Origin: Adiantum capillus-veneris
Lineage: Eukaryota > Streptophyta > Polypodiopsida > Polypodiales > Pteridaceae
Assembly (NCBI GenBank): GCA_014529385.2
Contig: CM043960.1
Location: 29,233,396-29,297,395, forward strand
DNA: 64,000 nucleotides
Reading direction: 5' to 3'
Part shown: in pieces, positions 1 through 11,180 of the stretch
Layout of the letters: every line of letters starts with the position of its first letter
Position numbering within the stretch: the stretch's first letter is position 1
Notes under the pieces: generated by a model
Databases searched by the model: none
What the model saw: the letters and a program-made list of their open reading frames with translations, nothing else
Told to the model about the DNA's origin: nothing
Position numbers and translations under genes: made by a program

Positions 1-224
1 TAAACGCTTTCTGCCAAAGTCAACATAATGGTAGAAAGTGCCAATTCATCCATTTCGCTCCATTCATCTTCGTCCATATCTTCTGGTTTTATCACCTTGA
101 GCTTTATAGGTTTTATCAGCTTCTTTTGTACCAACACGTGCCAAATCTGCTTCGTCCACAATGGGAAATTGGTTCCATCCAGCTTCTTGATATTGTAAAG
201 AGCAGTGTCCTGTGATCCAGCCAT
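1..224 (-). CDS. copia gag N-terminus (partial, element I)
   Basis: The minus-strand frame opens with ATG at 224 and stays open for 74 codons to the window edge. It begins MAGSQDTALYNIKKLDGTNF and continues with a W-x3-IW-x-VLVQKK segment and an acidic DEDEW stretch, matching the gag N-terminus of copia H (from 42550) almost residue for residue. In copia elements this region belongs to the capsid precursor that forms the virus-like particle. It has no stop or frameshift in the visible part, unlike H, which is frameshifted after about five codons. The rest of the protein is outside the window. Confidence 0.8.
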   Translation of the reverse strand, partial: MAGSQDTALYNIKKLDGTNFPLWTKQIWHVLVQKKLIKPIKLKVIKPEDMDEDEWSEMDELALSTIMLTLAESV

Positions 225-1281
225 AGCTACGCTTCACAGTAGTTTACTTTCCTGGGAAAAATTCGGCAGAGTTTCCCCTGTAAACTGACCTCTGAACCAA
301 TATCAACCTGTCAAATGAACCAAGAAAGCTTCAGATTCTGCAAAAATTTCGGCAGAGTCTCCTTTGTAAAATGGCTCTCGTGTACTCAAAAACAGCTCAA
401 AAAACCACTATCTCTCTAACACTGTAAGCTGTGGGTAAACCTGGCCTGCACCTGTACTGTCTCTCACTGTCCTGCACTGTCCTGTCACTGTCTTGTCACT
501 GTCCTGTAAGCATAGACTACGACAATGCCTCAATGGCAGTAAAGCAAAGATGCAATCCCAACTGTCTAACTCACAATCAATACATCCTAGCTGCCTATCT
601 AAGGGTGCTTGAGGGATCGCTCCAAGACCTATATCACCGAAAGGATCTCAACATTCGAGAATCCCCCACCTCAATAAAACCTCACTCGACCCTCAACAAA
701 GGCTGCAGTAAATCTGACAATACATAGACTTCCTACAAAGTCATACATCCACAAATTTCCCACTGTATGTTGTAACCACTACGGCGGTTGTGTGCTACGT
801 GACTCACAGCCAGCAAACCCTCAACAAACATACATCATCTCTGACAATACATCCCATGTGGAAGTACCTGCAATGTCAGGATGAAATCTGGAATATCAAG
901 CAGCAAACACAAGCTACCTGATGAACTAGTGGATGTCGCCTACAGTCTGTGTGTAGGTGCGCCCGTGTCGTATGTGTCACGCCTCCAAGAACTGCGAGCC
1001 GTCCTTCGATGTGTAGACAGCTACAAATCAGCACTCTGGGAGTGCCGATATCCTCAGCACCTGCTGTCGTAGGCCTAGCCCCCAAATTTGCAAAGTCGGA
1101 TCTGCACCCGTCGAGACCACGTAGTCGAAAATGGCGTGCGCAGAACTTTGTCGAAGCCGAACGGTAGCCGAGATGACCTCAGAATGAAAAGAACGGTGCC
1201 GTGTCTTTGCCTGTCAAATTTCACTCCAATCTGAGCTGGTGACTCTAGCCTCCTGCAGTGCTGCCCCGAGCCTCGATCTGA
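225..1281 (-). other. Untranslated leader of copia I
   Basis: This is about 1 kb between primer site and gag with no convincing coding region; small ORFs on both strands lack family motifs. Near gag it holds two copies of a 20-bp element (268-287 and 354-373, minus strand) that are also found in pairs in the leader of copia H (42391-42410 and 42494-42513). The shared form is CAGTTTACAGGGGAAACTCT. Confidence 0.55.
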
Positions 1282-1293
1282 GCTCTGATACCA
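1282..1293 (-). promoter_or_regulatory. tRNA-iMet primer-binding site (copia I)
   Basis: The minus strand reads TGGTATCAGAGC, the classical plant copia primer-binding site complementary to the 3' end of initiator-Met tRNA, two bases inside the LTR end. Confidence 0.85.
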
Positions 1294-1295
1294 GT

Positions 1296-1487
1296 TGAAG
1301 GAGTACGAGCGGAAGTGCGACGCGAGAGAGAGTGCGAGAAGAAGAGCAGGACGATATGGTGAACTCGCTCTACTGTAATGTGTAGAGCATAGTGAGTTCT
1401 TATTATGTTTTTACAAAAGAATATGTGTACATACCTGGCGTCCCGTCCACTTACCTGGGCGACCACATTGGGCTTTATACCCCAACA
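1296..1487 (-). repeat. 5' LTR of copia I (192 bp)
   Basis: On the minus strand it starts TGTTGGGGTATAAAGCCCAA and ends CTCCTTCA, giving TG...CA ends next to the primer site. The first 20 bases resemble the start of the copia H 3' LTR at 46546 (TGTTGGGATTAAAGCCCAAG). The right limit coincides with the resumption of gypsy A coding sequence. Confidence 0.75.
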
Positions 1488-2750
1488 CACACGACATTGT
1501 TTCAGGTAAACATTGCACCTGCATGGAGTCAATATATCATTGATTTCTTAACCACCAGGACTTTCCCAGAGAACATCACAAGAGCACGGAAAAAGGCTAT
1601 AGAGCTGGAAGCTCGCGACTTTCAGTTAATTGGGAACCAACTCTATAAGCGAGGAAAGGACAATCAACTTAGAATCTGTGCAAGTGAAAGTGAATACCTG
1701 CTGATTCTAGAACATGCACATAGTGGAATAAGTGGAGGCCATTTTTCGGGTGATAAGACGGCAAAAATTGTCTTAACCGCAGGAATTTGGTGGCCTACAT
1801 TGCATATGGATGCTGAAGAGTTTGTAAAGCGTTGTGACGCCTGTCAGCGCACCAAGGTGCCAATAAAGAGAGATGAGATGCCACTACGGCCAATGATGGT
1901 AGCAAGAGCATTTGCAAAATGGGACATTGATTTTGTGGCACCTATCTCACCCCCTGCATATCTCACCCATACCCAATATATCATTGTGGCTACGAACTAT
2001 CTCACAAAATGGGTGGAAGCCAAGGCAACGCAAAAAGCAGATGCACGCACCACTGCACAATTTTTGTATGAGAATTTTTTTGTACGATACGGGTTACCTA
2101 TAGAAATTGTCAGTGACCGTGGGACACATTTTCTTAATGAAGTCATTGAATATCTGCTAGAGTAATTCATGGTCATACATAGGAAATCTTCTCCGTACCA
2201 TCCATAGGAAAATGGACAAGCTGAGGCCACAAATAAAACACTATGCACGGTTCTCACTAAAATAGTGTCAGAGTCACGAACAGATTGGGATCAGCATCTA
2301 CACTCAACACTATGGGCATACAGGGTAGCTTACAAAACATCGATAGGAACAACACCGTATAACATGGTGTTTGGCCTAAATGCTATACTACCCATAGAGT
2401 TTTTAATTCCAACTCTACGAGTAGCAAAACGCTTAGAATGTATAGGGCATGAGCTGTCTTCAAGAACAGATGATCTTGAAAAGCTAGATGAACTCCGCTT
2501 GAGAGCTGTAGCTTCAATCTATGCTAAAAAAAGAAGACAAAAAGAATTTTTTGACAAACATGTGCACACTAAAGAGTTCAAAACAGGTGATTATGTACTT
2601 GTTTATACTTTGAAGCAACATGCCAAGAAACTTAAAAAGCGAGGGATGGGACCATTTGTGATTAGTGATCTATAACAAAGTGGAGCTGTCAAGCTTGCTA
2701 CATTAGCAGGTGAAGAAATGCCGAACTGGATTAGCGGATGTTGTCTATGA
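1488..2750 (+). pseudogene. gypsy A integrase (zinc finger, core, C-terminal module)
   Basis: Integrase inserts the element cDNA into the genome. The frame from 1488 shows the linker before the zinc finger, the H-x6-H and C-x2-C zinc-binding pairs (HAHSGISGGHF ... RCDACQR), then a core with WDIDFVAP, IVSDRGTHF and, after breaks, ENGQAE, giving the D, D, E catalytic residues. The C-terminal part has a basic YTLKQHAKKLKKRGMGPF stretch like the GPY/F module, in one copy (B has two). Stops lie at about 2163, 2205-2207 (inside the conserved HPQENG motif, where Q is expected) and 2673, with a frame change near 2747. It is about 70% similar by eye to the B integrase. Inactive. Confidence 0.85.
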
Positions 2751-4252
2751 AATATCATCTACCACTCACACAGGATATGCTTCAACAAATTCATGAAGGA
2801 AAACAACGAATGAAGGAAAAACAGAGAGTACGAGAGGAAGCTCAAGCAGAAGCACAAGAACACATTGCAAAAAGAAGACTTCTGTGACAACAACAACAAA
2901 GAGGAGCACCAATGCGAATCAATGCCATTCGACTGACAAAGTTGGATGAAGACACAGTGGAGCCAATAATTGCAATCAAAGTGGGTAGCAATCAAGTTGA
3001 ACCGATAGCATTGCTTGATTCGGGAGCTCAAGCAAATTTGATCTCTTGCGGATTATACCAACAGCTCAAAACCACAGGCCAACTTCATCCTACTCCTAGA
3101 GTGCTGGAAAGTAGTACACCACACCCATTGAAAACATTCGGATGGACTATATTACATGTACAAGTACATCAATATATTTACCCACATAAATTCTATGTGG
3201 TGGAGGATAAAAGCACACAACACCCAATGATGTTGGGACAACCTTGGCAAAAAGAGTACAATGTGCAGATAGATTGGAATGCGAATGCAGTCAAAATCCA
3301 GCACGCACAAGAACAAGAGGTGATAGCCTTTGCTCAGCAATACCGGAATAATAAGCTGCAAGCAATGCAATCACTAGAAAAAGAGCCACAAATGCCACCA
3401 AAGAACAACATGATACCAAAGGCCAACAGACAGGTAAAAGCCAACCATGCTAACTACATACATACAAAGTCACCAACCACAGTGCAAAGATCTAGGTTAA
3501 CAAAACAGGGGAAACAAGTATGGATGCGGAAGGATAGAAATGACATGGCAGAAAAACAACAATGCAACGAAAGAATTCAACCGAAGCAAATAGTTCAACC
3601 AAACACCAAGGGCATAAAATAGATATGGATCCCAAAGAAAATGCTCAGCAATAACCCAAATGTCACTCGTATTTGGATACCAAAACAAAAGCAAAAGGAA
3701 CTCCCTTCAGTACAAACAACAACGGACGACAGACACCGGCATTTGAAAAAAGGCAACCGTCTTATGTGGATGGCAACCAAGGAAGTACCAAAACATCTAC
3801 AAAAACCGGCAAAAACAAGCTACCAATGGAAAGCAAAGGAAATACGGTCCACGGCCATTCTGGCCAAGCCAATCCTAACCATAAAAACAACTATGGCTAT
3901 CTCAACAGAAGTGGCAAAGCGATTGCCTTTTTCAAAAAAGAAAATTAAACAGAGAGCAGTAGAGTTACAGTTGTTACTTGCAAAGGAAACAGGAAACCTC
4001 GATGGCGAATGCCAAAAAGCATCTTGCTTATTCCCTTCTCTTGCACAGCATTAATTTTTCCATGCATTGACCGAGTATGCATCAATTAGGGCCACATTAA
4101 TCGGCCAAGCATTAGCACAACTTTTTCAACCTATGCACGATACATACTCCGAGGCGATACCTTGTCGTCCGGGAGGACTACGGCTAGGAGGGGGGGAGGC
4201 ATTCTCAAATGTGGAACCAATAGCAGAAAGAGCAAAAAAACAGGGGGCATGA
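2751..4252 (+). pseudogene. Second retropepsin-like domain and basic tail, gypsy A
   Basis: This continues the integrase frame. After a Q/E/K-rich linker comes a retropepsin-like domain (about 2912-3330): catalytic-type LLDSGAQANLIS, then after about 80 residues the second family motif MMLGQPWQ. The rest (3345-4252) is a basic Q/K/N-rich tail with two IWIPK motifs around 3622-3690, an SYQWK motif and LAQH near the end; all recur in B at 60.7-61.3 kb. Stops at about 2885, 3620 and 4052. It follows integrase, where Ty3/gypsy elements normally have no protease. The canonical protease of this copy is outside the window. It could be an env-position protein that reuses a protease fold; the function is unknown. 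Confidence 0.65.
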
Positions 4253-5748
4253 TTTTCGAATATTTTAAGGGTTGTTGTTTGATTGCAAAATTTTCTGGAC
4301 TAACCCAAGTACGTATGCCCTTATACAGCATGTATCTATAGGTATACGGGGCCAAACGCCAAATCAAGCCCCTAGGTGTGTGTATATAATTAGAAATAGC
4401 CATTTTTCGGGCAAAATATTGGTAAAGCGAAGAAATCCGGCCATAAAAATTCCATGTGAGTGTATATAATGTTTTGCGGAGATGTTTGTGATTCATTATG
4501 ATTTTTGGGGAGTTTCTGGGTTTGATTTGCTATTTTCCTTTTAATTTTGCTAATTTTCAGCAGAAAAACTTCAAAAATACAAAAAGCAAAACAAAAAAAT
4601 ATGGGGATGATCAGTGACTATAGGACAACCTATGGTACAGTGGGGGTGCAATTATGAGACTGGAGCGGAAAGCGTGTTTTGGCCAGGTTTTGATCGAAAT
4701 ACCAAATTTCTGGTAAACAGGTCAAATGGAGCCCAAATCAAGAAATTTTTGAGCCTAAACCGCATCTCGCAAGAAGATAGGAGCACCTCCATTATAAGAA
4801 ATTTTCACCTCATTTTTAGCTCATTTTCACTATTGACCTTGTGGAGAGAGCTTCTGCCACCTAGAGCAGACGGACCTTCGAGCACCTTCTACGACGCGCA
4901 CAACTACCCGACGAGCTTCAGACATGAGAGGTAGGCTCACCACCTTGAGCTTTTCGCGCATGTTTGTCATTATGTCGCGAAAACTAGCGTAGGGATCACA
5001 CACAAAGCGGGCGGTAGAGACCTACAAGGAGAGACGGCGACCTAATGGCTAACCCAAAAGCAACAAGACTTCATCGGCAGCTTACCCTAGCATAGGAGAC
5101 CAGTCCTGGATGTCCAAAGGCAGTAGAAAACCATCGGGAAAAACCCTAATTCCTAGAAACCCACAAGAGGCCACCAAATGGGAAATCGGCGAAAAGGTGA
5201 CCAAATGCTACCAAAATTCATGGGTAGGAGCATCTCGACATGCTCGACAAGTCTATGTGACCCACATGACCAAAAAGTGACCCGAAGCAGCACTAAACTT
5301 CAGAAACGGCATCAGACACACAAAGCGTGTAATTGCTCTCGCGGCCAAACCGCATGCCCGTTCGCCACCAAACTTCACGAGCGGATTCCTAGACCATCAA
5401 CAACCAATTCCTATGATGGTAGACCACCACTAATCATCGAGGACATGTAAACGCAACCATGGGTGCTTCTAGAGCGACAAATTGCCAAATGAAGCTCCTG
5501 TGAAGCCAAAGTCGACAAAAACCATACGACAAGGATCCCTAAGGGATCGGGAAGCTATGGAGACCAACATCAAGAAATTTCATCCCCAAATAGCACTCCA
5601 AAAGTCACAAAATGGCTCGGAGGCTCTGAAGTCCACACAGAAAGTTAATTTCTATCCATTTGACTTTTTTGTTGAAATTAGGCTTAAAAGGGACTCAGGG
5701 GGACCAAGGGCAGGCACTAGAGGCACAATCCATGAAAAAATCATCAGG
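4253..5748 (+). other. Noncoding 3' spacer of gypsy A
   Basis: About 1.5 kb with no supported gene. It corresponds in position, and in short shared stretches (AAATTTTTGAGCCTAA; ACATGAG before a GGTTAAG/GGTAGGC turn), to 61287-62700 in element B. Purine-rich runs occur at 4185-4199 and 4238-4248 just after the tail ORF and could be mistaken for a polypurine tract. ORFs of 90-114 codons here carry no family motif and are probably chance. Confidence 0.5.
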
Positions 5749-6613
5749 AGACATCCTACACGTAGAATGTCTCAAGGGCATTTCTGGGCACAGATCCCAA
5801 CATTTTTCATCATACACATTTTCTGAATGACCTTTACATGCTATCCACCAAGTCTCATCACAATTGGACCAAAATTGACCTCATATGCATGAAAAAACGC
5901 AAAGTTAGGGCATAGAGGCAATAATGGGCCATAGACCTAGCAAATCTTGTCCAAATCACATGAAACTTGCACAACACATCACCAACCAATCTGTGTGATC
6001 AAAAGCAAAAATTGGTGAAGTAGACATCCTACGCGTAGGATGTCTATTTGACATTTTTGGCCTACAGAGGATGTTTGTCCATTCCAGATCCAATCACCTC
6101 ATCATCAAGAGCTCATATATCAATTTTGAAGCCATTCTAATCATTTTTTACCCCAACACCTTCAAGATACACTTTTTGAGCCCAAAAACACTACACAGGC
6201 TCTTACAAGCATCAATCCTTGTCCAAATCCAAATCCAAGAGCATAGCCATGTTCCATAGGCCATGCACTACCCACAGAACAAATCTCATGTCATTTTGAT
6301 GAAATAGACATCCTACGCGTAGGATGTCTCCAGCATAATTTGGACCTTCTGTGCAAAGAGTGACACCATGGAAGCCACTACCATGGTGCAATGAGCCCAT
6401 ATACCAATTTTCAACCCATTTGGACATCAATTGCTACCTGTTATGGACTTTCTACCCAATTGGTGACCTAAAGCCTGAATCAGCCAAAAAATCCACTTTT
6501 TGATGCCTAGAACCATATCCAGGCACATAGCCATGTTCCATAAGCCATGCACTACCAGCATGTCAAGTATCAAGCAATTCTGATGAAAAAGGCATCCTAC
6601 GCGTAGGATGTCT
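5749..6613 (+). repeat. Array of four long palindromes, period 273-284 bp (gypsy A)
   Basis: Palindromes at 5749-5772, 6021-6046, 6306-6329 and 6590-6613. Each is AGACATCCTACG followed by its reverse complement. The second is perfect over 26 bp, the third perfect over 24 bp, the first has two mismatched pairs and the fourth one. Centres are 273, 284 and 284 bp apart. The intervening sequence is also repeated: ATAGCCATGTTCCATA(A/G)G plus CCATGCACTAC occurs near 6241 and 6530, so the units are degenerate tandem repeats whose palindrome is kept best. Element B has arrays with the same period but a different palindrome. Confidence 0.9.
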
Positions 6614-6778
6614 AAATGGAAAATTTTGGTCAGATTTTCACTATGAGCACATGCACAGTTTCACAAGTTCCTTTTAAGCTTTATTTTCAATTTTCAAGTC
6701 ATTTGGATAGTTAAAACTCAATTTCTCAGCTAATATGGAAAAAACACTAACTTCGGACTACTGAGTGCAACAGGATCT

Positions 6779-9700
6779 ATGGCAGCCGCGAAGTCACCAG
6801 CAAAGAAGAAAAGAATGACCATTAAGGACTACCTAGAAGAAGTGGAGCCCTTCGTCATACCAGAAGGAACACTAAGGCCCACCAGCACATGGATCCAAGA
6901 AGATCTGCTAGAGTCAAACGACCTAAAGATCTACCAAGGAGTGTTCAAAGACACTGAAGGGAATGTGATCGAGCTACCAATGCTTCCACGAGAACTCAAT
7001 GAGTTCGTAAGAAGCAAGATGGCCGGGTACTTGGAGAAGATTGATCTCCACAACTATTTTAAAGCAGTGCTAGTAGGGGTTGACATAAAGAGAGTCTGGG
7101 AGTTTGTGACGACCATCAAAGAAGACGGAGTGGCCAGAGTAACCGATCTACAAGGCAGGCGTGAAACAGAAATAATAATCACTGAGCAAGTCATAGCAGA
7201 TGCACTAGACCTCTCCAACAAGGGGGATAGTGTAACTAAAAGAAGGGATGATGTCAAGGTGTACAATGAGAAGAAAGGAAACTACACTTTTGAAGATATT
7301 GCCAACCCAAGAGTGGCAGTCATGAGTCAATTGTACAACCAATACTTCCACATGTGTACGAAGAAGCCACAAAAGTACAGAATGCTGCCAAGTGCAATTG
7401 CCACGACATTCACTTGGGCAATGAAGAAAGGCACCCCAAAGATAATCAATTATGCAACATATATACATGACAACCTAGTGAAGATGGGTAACAAGAAGCC
7501 AACATATATTGTACTAGGAGAACTAATCACTAAGGTGATTTATGGGGCATTACACGCAAAAGGAAGATGGCATGACCCCCCGTCTCAGAATGACTGGCTG
7601 AGACTCAATGAAGACAAAGAGGACGAGCCACAAAGATCACCAAGGGTTGCTACAAGATTGAAAAGACGGCTAGAGCCTGCTCAAGAGGAGCAGCCACAGC
7701 AAAAGAAAGGAAAGAAAGAGTTTGCACAAGTGCCGATGAAAGAGACAAAGTCACAAAAAGCGGCAAGATTAGAGCGGCTGATGGGGAGAGCTTCAGAGTA
7801 GAGAGAGCCCTTAAAGGTGATTTGAGTGAACTCTGGAAGCCATCTCTAGAGGCAATTTCGGGATCATCCCGAAGAGTGCAAAGGGACAGATTCGAGGATT
7901 ATATCAAAAATTTTGAGATTCTTGATGCCGCATCAGAAAATATCCCGCACGTACCTTTCACACAAGAAGAAGTGGAGCAAATACGGAAGACACTGCTAGA
8001 TGAGCAAGAGAGCCAAGAGAGAGAAAGAAAAACTAAAGCAAATAGAGATTTAAAGAGAAAGCCTACATCTCTACCAGCCAGCCCTCACCACCTCCTAGCA
8101 GCCCTCCACAAGAAGATAAAGAGGCTAAAGACAAACCAGAAGAACGGGAAGAGGCCAAGCAAGAACAGAGCTAGGAGCCGGAGCCAAAGGAAGAGGCTAA
8201 GCCTCAAAGTGAGCAATAAGAGTCAGATGATTCATATCACACATTTTTGGACCTACTAGCTGTAGGATACACAAAAGAAGAGGCTGCCACAGTCGCATTC
8301 AACTTGGCAAGCACAGGGCCTAAGGAACAGATGCAAAGCATCAGGCTAGTAGAACTAAAATAAATGGCCACAGATACAGTGGATCTGCACCCGCCCTCCA
8401 ATGACTGGGATGTGGTGATGACGAAGCTAACCGGGTTAAGAGCGCAGTCCATGGCTTCAGAAAGTGAGATGGCAGCTCTTAAGGCCACTGAAGTGAAGAT
8501 GAAGCTGGAAGTAGGCTCTTTACAAGGGCAAAGTCAAAGACAGAAAGAAAGAAAAGCGGAGCTACATGCTAGTCTAGCATGGGCATTGCAAAGATGCCAA
8601 GCAATGGAGGAAGAAAATCAGGTAGCAGCACAAAGAATGCAAGGAGTTGAAGAGGAATGTCAGCAACTCAGCAAATCACTGATAGATGCCAAGAGGGAAA
8701 GGGATAACCTGACCCTACAGCTGGCTGAGGAATCTAAAGAAGTTGAAGCCATGCGAAACGCCAAAGAAAAGGCGGAGATATATCAAGAAGCCAGCCAGGA
8801 TGAGGTCCTTGAGCTCAAGGACCAGCTCAAAGTGAAAGATCAAACCATCCAGAGGCTGCAAGCATCCCCTGCCAGAGTCAGAGCTACTAGCTCGACTCAC
8901 ATCACTACGGAGAGTTAACTTTATGAAGAACAGATGCAAGAACTTCAGAAGGAGCTGACTCTAGAGAAAAATCAAAGATTGATGATGGTAGAAGGGTCTA
9001 TTGTCATGCAAACACGAATGGAAGAAGACAAAAAAACCCTGCAAGAAGAATTAGAAAGTATCAAAAGAAAGCTCGAGGAGGCGGAGAAGATAAACGCCGA
9101 ATTGAATGACCTCCTCGTAAATATGGGCGAAGAAGCTGAAACAGGAAAACAAAAACTCCTAAAGCAGATTGAGGAGCTGAAAGGACAGCAAGCCGCAAAG
9201 CAAGAGGGCACAGGGCCAACGGCCAATGAAAGCATTGATTTAGAAAATGTGGCAGATCTGGTGGACACACTTATGCAAGAGGAAATCCTAGAAGGATCCT
9301 CTCAAGAGCCACAAGATCTGACACAGGAGGAGGAAGAAAAGCTGCGCAAGGCAATAGAGGTGGAAATCAGAGAGACAACAAAGGAAGCCTTGGAGTGGGA
9401 GCAGAGGGTTTTCAAGTCCATGACCATACAGAAGATTGACGCCGGCAACCTCATGCGCGAATGGCTTCAACCCTCTCTCCCATATCCATTGCTGAAATAT
9501 GAAGCCGCCACCATCAATAAGAGGATTAGAGAAGAGCCGACCGTGCCACTCTACAACGCAGACATCTCCCAACCAGAAGGGGCCAGGCTAATAGTTGACT
9601 CTCAACCCAAATGGAGGAAGGCTTGGCTCACAAAGTACCCACAATACCTAATCCACTTGGTAGAGGCACCGAAAAACATGAGATACAACCTCAGCTTTTG

Positions 9701-10195
9701 TCCTCTACCAAGGATCAGGGCGTGGAAAGCCCAGGAGATCTTACAAAGAAGCCAACCCACTTTGTTGAATTACCCTAAGCTACCGGGCTTGAAGGCAAGT
9801 GAGAGAATAAGTGTCCAATACATGGTGAAACCCTAATGGGCGCCATCAAATTGTTCACTGGCTCACCTGACCTTACGTGCATCATGATGAAGAAAATCTG
9901 CAAAACCCTCTTAGCAGTATTTGAGACATTCAAGCCAGGCCAGGTGATAGATGGTATCTTCTTCTTCCAAGATACTTACAGATGCGCTTATGATCTGTCT
10001 GGTCAGCCTTCCAAGGAGGTGATACATGCGTTGTATCAAAGGATTATGTTTCTACCATCCTATCACCTCTAGGACTTTGAAGAAGCGTTCTACACCGGCT
10101 TCTTCACAATAAACACTAATATTTTTGGCCCAACAATGATGAATCTGCATGCAAGATACGAATCATTGATCAAGATGCGCGAAACCATACGATGA
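6779..10195 (+). pseudogene. Large 3'-terminal coding region with long coiled coil (gypsy A)
   Basis: Frames at 6779-7801, 7822 onward, 8364-9836 and 9836-10195 join into one degraded reading frame of about 1,100 codons, broken by stops near 8178, 8220, 8363, 8918 and 10072 and frameshifts near 7795, 8065 and 9835. The first 340 residues start MAAAKSPAKKKRM and are a globular domain whose layout (VWEFV..., then ITEQVIADALDL, then a helical half with PSAIATTFTWAM) faintly recalls the putative plant transposon protein domain. Residues from about 8364 to 9270 are E/K/Q-rich heptad-like coiled coil. The C-terminal 300 residues contain WLTKYPQYLIHLVEAP and an aromatic DFEEAFYTGFF. It sits between the palindromes and the polypurine tract, on the pol strand. 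Function unknown. Confidence 0.6.
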
Positions 10196-10233
10196 AGAAG
10201 CAGATCAGCGGCCATGTCGGGGACGACATGAGC

Positions 10234-10247
10234 AAGGAGGGAGGGAG
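10234..10247 (+). promoter_or_regulatory. Polypurine tract of gypsy A
   Basis: AAGGAGGGAGGGAG lies directly before the TGTTAG start of the LTR, as expected for the plus-strand primer of reverse transcription. Confidence 0.75.
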
Positions 10248-11176
10248 TGTTAGAAGCTGGACACACCCCACAAAAACTAACTACTCAGAAGATTATCATT
10301 TTTTGTAATTATTCATTTATTGAGGAAACCCAATTTTTCACCTTGTAAATATTGGGACTTGCAGAAGTTTCCAGATTGTATCCCAGTTTTGATAGTTAGA
10401 TTGAGTAGATGGTTGATTTTGGGACTTTAGGGTTTGAGAATTGTAAGGTATATATACCACTTTTTGACCTTAATGAAAAAAACCTTTTGTCATTTTAAAA
10501 AACAAGTTTTGAAGTTTGTGAGTGAGCGTACTGTGTAAGAGAGAGAGTGAGCTTCATCTTGACGCTACGTGTGCATCGGTGGTCGGAATCGAGTGCAGAG
10601 AAGTGCAGCGTGTTGCCTTCGATGAGATCTACGTGCCGATACCTACATTGCGCGCGTACGGTCCGGTTTTGCAAGCTCCTTCTACGAGCTTCATCTGGTG
10701 ATTTGGTGAGCATACGTTGTCTGATTTTGCATTGCAGCATATCCACGCGTTCACATTGAATAGAACTACACATTAGGCACTTTAGATTTTGGAAACGAAG
10801 ACCTGAAAATTTCGGCCAGACATCCTACGTGATTTTGCACCGTGTGTTTTGGGTTGGGGTTTTGGTTCATAGACCTTAGGGAGAGCGACGTATTGGTATT
10901 AGTAAGGTCTCCTTCAAGTTCTATGGTGTTTCGAGATTGTTTGATGGGTGTTAGGCTCTAGAAAGCGTTGTAGAAAGTTTCCTCTTATGCACTCTTGAAG
11001 GCTGTGACTTAGACAATTGGTAGAGACCTCTGTAGGAATTAGTAGGAGTCGGTCGAGTGTAAGTTGACATCTTATGCTTGCTTCCACGCGCCTGCGGGGC
11101 GAGCTTCGTCCTTAGCTGACATTATATGTTAGGCGAGTTCTCGTTGTGCTAACGTCCGTCGCGGCGTATCCGTCCA

Positions 11177-11179
<3 letters not shown>
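10248..11179 (+). repeat. 3' LTR of gypsy A (about 932 bp)
   Basis: Starts TGTTAGAAGC after the polypurine tract and ends TATCCGTCCAACA. A TATATATA box inside the palindrome GGTATATATACC lies at 10447-10458. It aligns in patches with the B LTR, including the TTTGTAATTA and TTCCAGA(A/T)TGTATC region and U5 text around GACAA...CCTCT.GT...TAG...GTCGAGT. At 10818-10829 it contains AGACATCCTACG, exactly one arm of the palindrome found in this element's 3' spacer. The right end is taken from the resemblance to the B LTR end and is less certain than the left. Confidence 0.7.

Positions 11180-11180
<1 letters not shown>

Larger units (their letters stand above)
1..1487 (-). mobile_element. Ty1/copia element I, 5' part (minus strand)
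   Basis: Read on the minus strand, the order is LTR (1487-1296), initiator-Met primer site (1293-1282), a leader of about 1 kb and the start of gag (224 to the window edge). Everything downstream of early gag lies outside the window. The right edge of the LTR falls exactly where gypsy integrase-region coding begins (1488), so this copia inserted into gypsy element A. The target-site duplication cannot be checked because the other end is not present. Gag and leader resemble copia H at 42.4-46.7 kb, so I and H belong to one family or sister families. Confidence 0.85.
1488..11179 (+). mobile_element. Giant Tat-like Ty3/gypsy element A, 3' part
   Basis: Order seen: integrase region (1488-2750), second retropepsin-like domain and tail (2751-4252), noncoding spacer (4253-6778) with four palindromes, a long coiled-coil coding region (6779-10195), polypurine tract (10234-10247) and LTR (10248-11179). 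The 5' half is to the left of copia I and outside the window. The LTR is homologous to the 5' LTR of element B (48883-49846): both begin TGTTAG and share stretches such as TTCCAGAATGTATC / TTCCAGATTGTATC. This homology is the main reason to place 4253-10195 inside element A rather than in a separate element. Confidence 0.75.

Noticed and set aside
431-1167. Small plus-strand ORFs at the left end
   Set aside because: They lie antisense in the copia I leader, overlap each other in several frames and have no family motif.
1392-1487. Plus-strand N-terminal extension of the gypsy A integrase frame
   Set aside because: Codons before 1488 lie in the LTR of the inserted copia I read in antisense.
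5482-5826. 114-codon ORF in the gypsy A spacer
   Set aside because: It runs through a palindrome repeat unit, has no counterpart in element B and shows no domain.
5749-6613. CRISPR-like array
   Set aside because: Palindromes are 273-294 bp apart with related, not unique, spacers, and the DNA is a plant retroelement.
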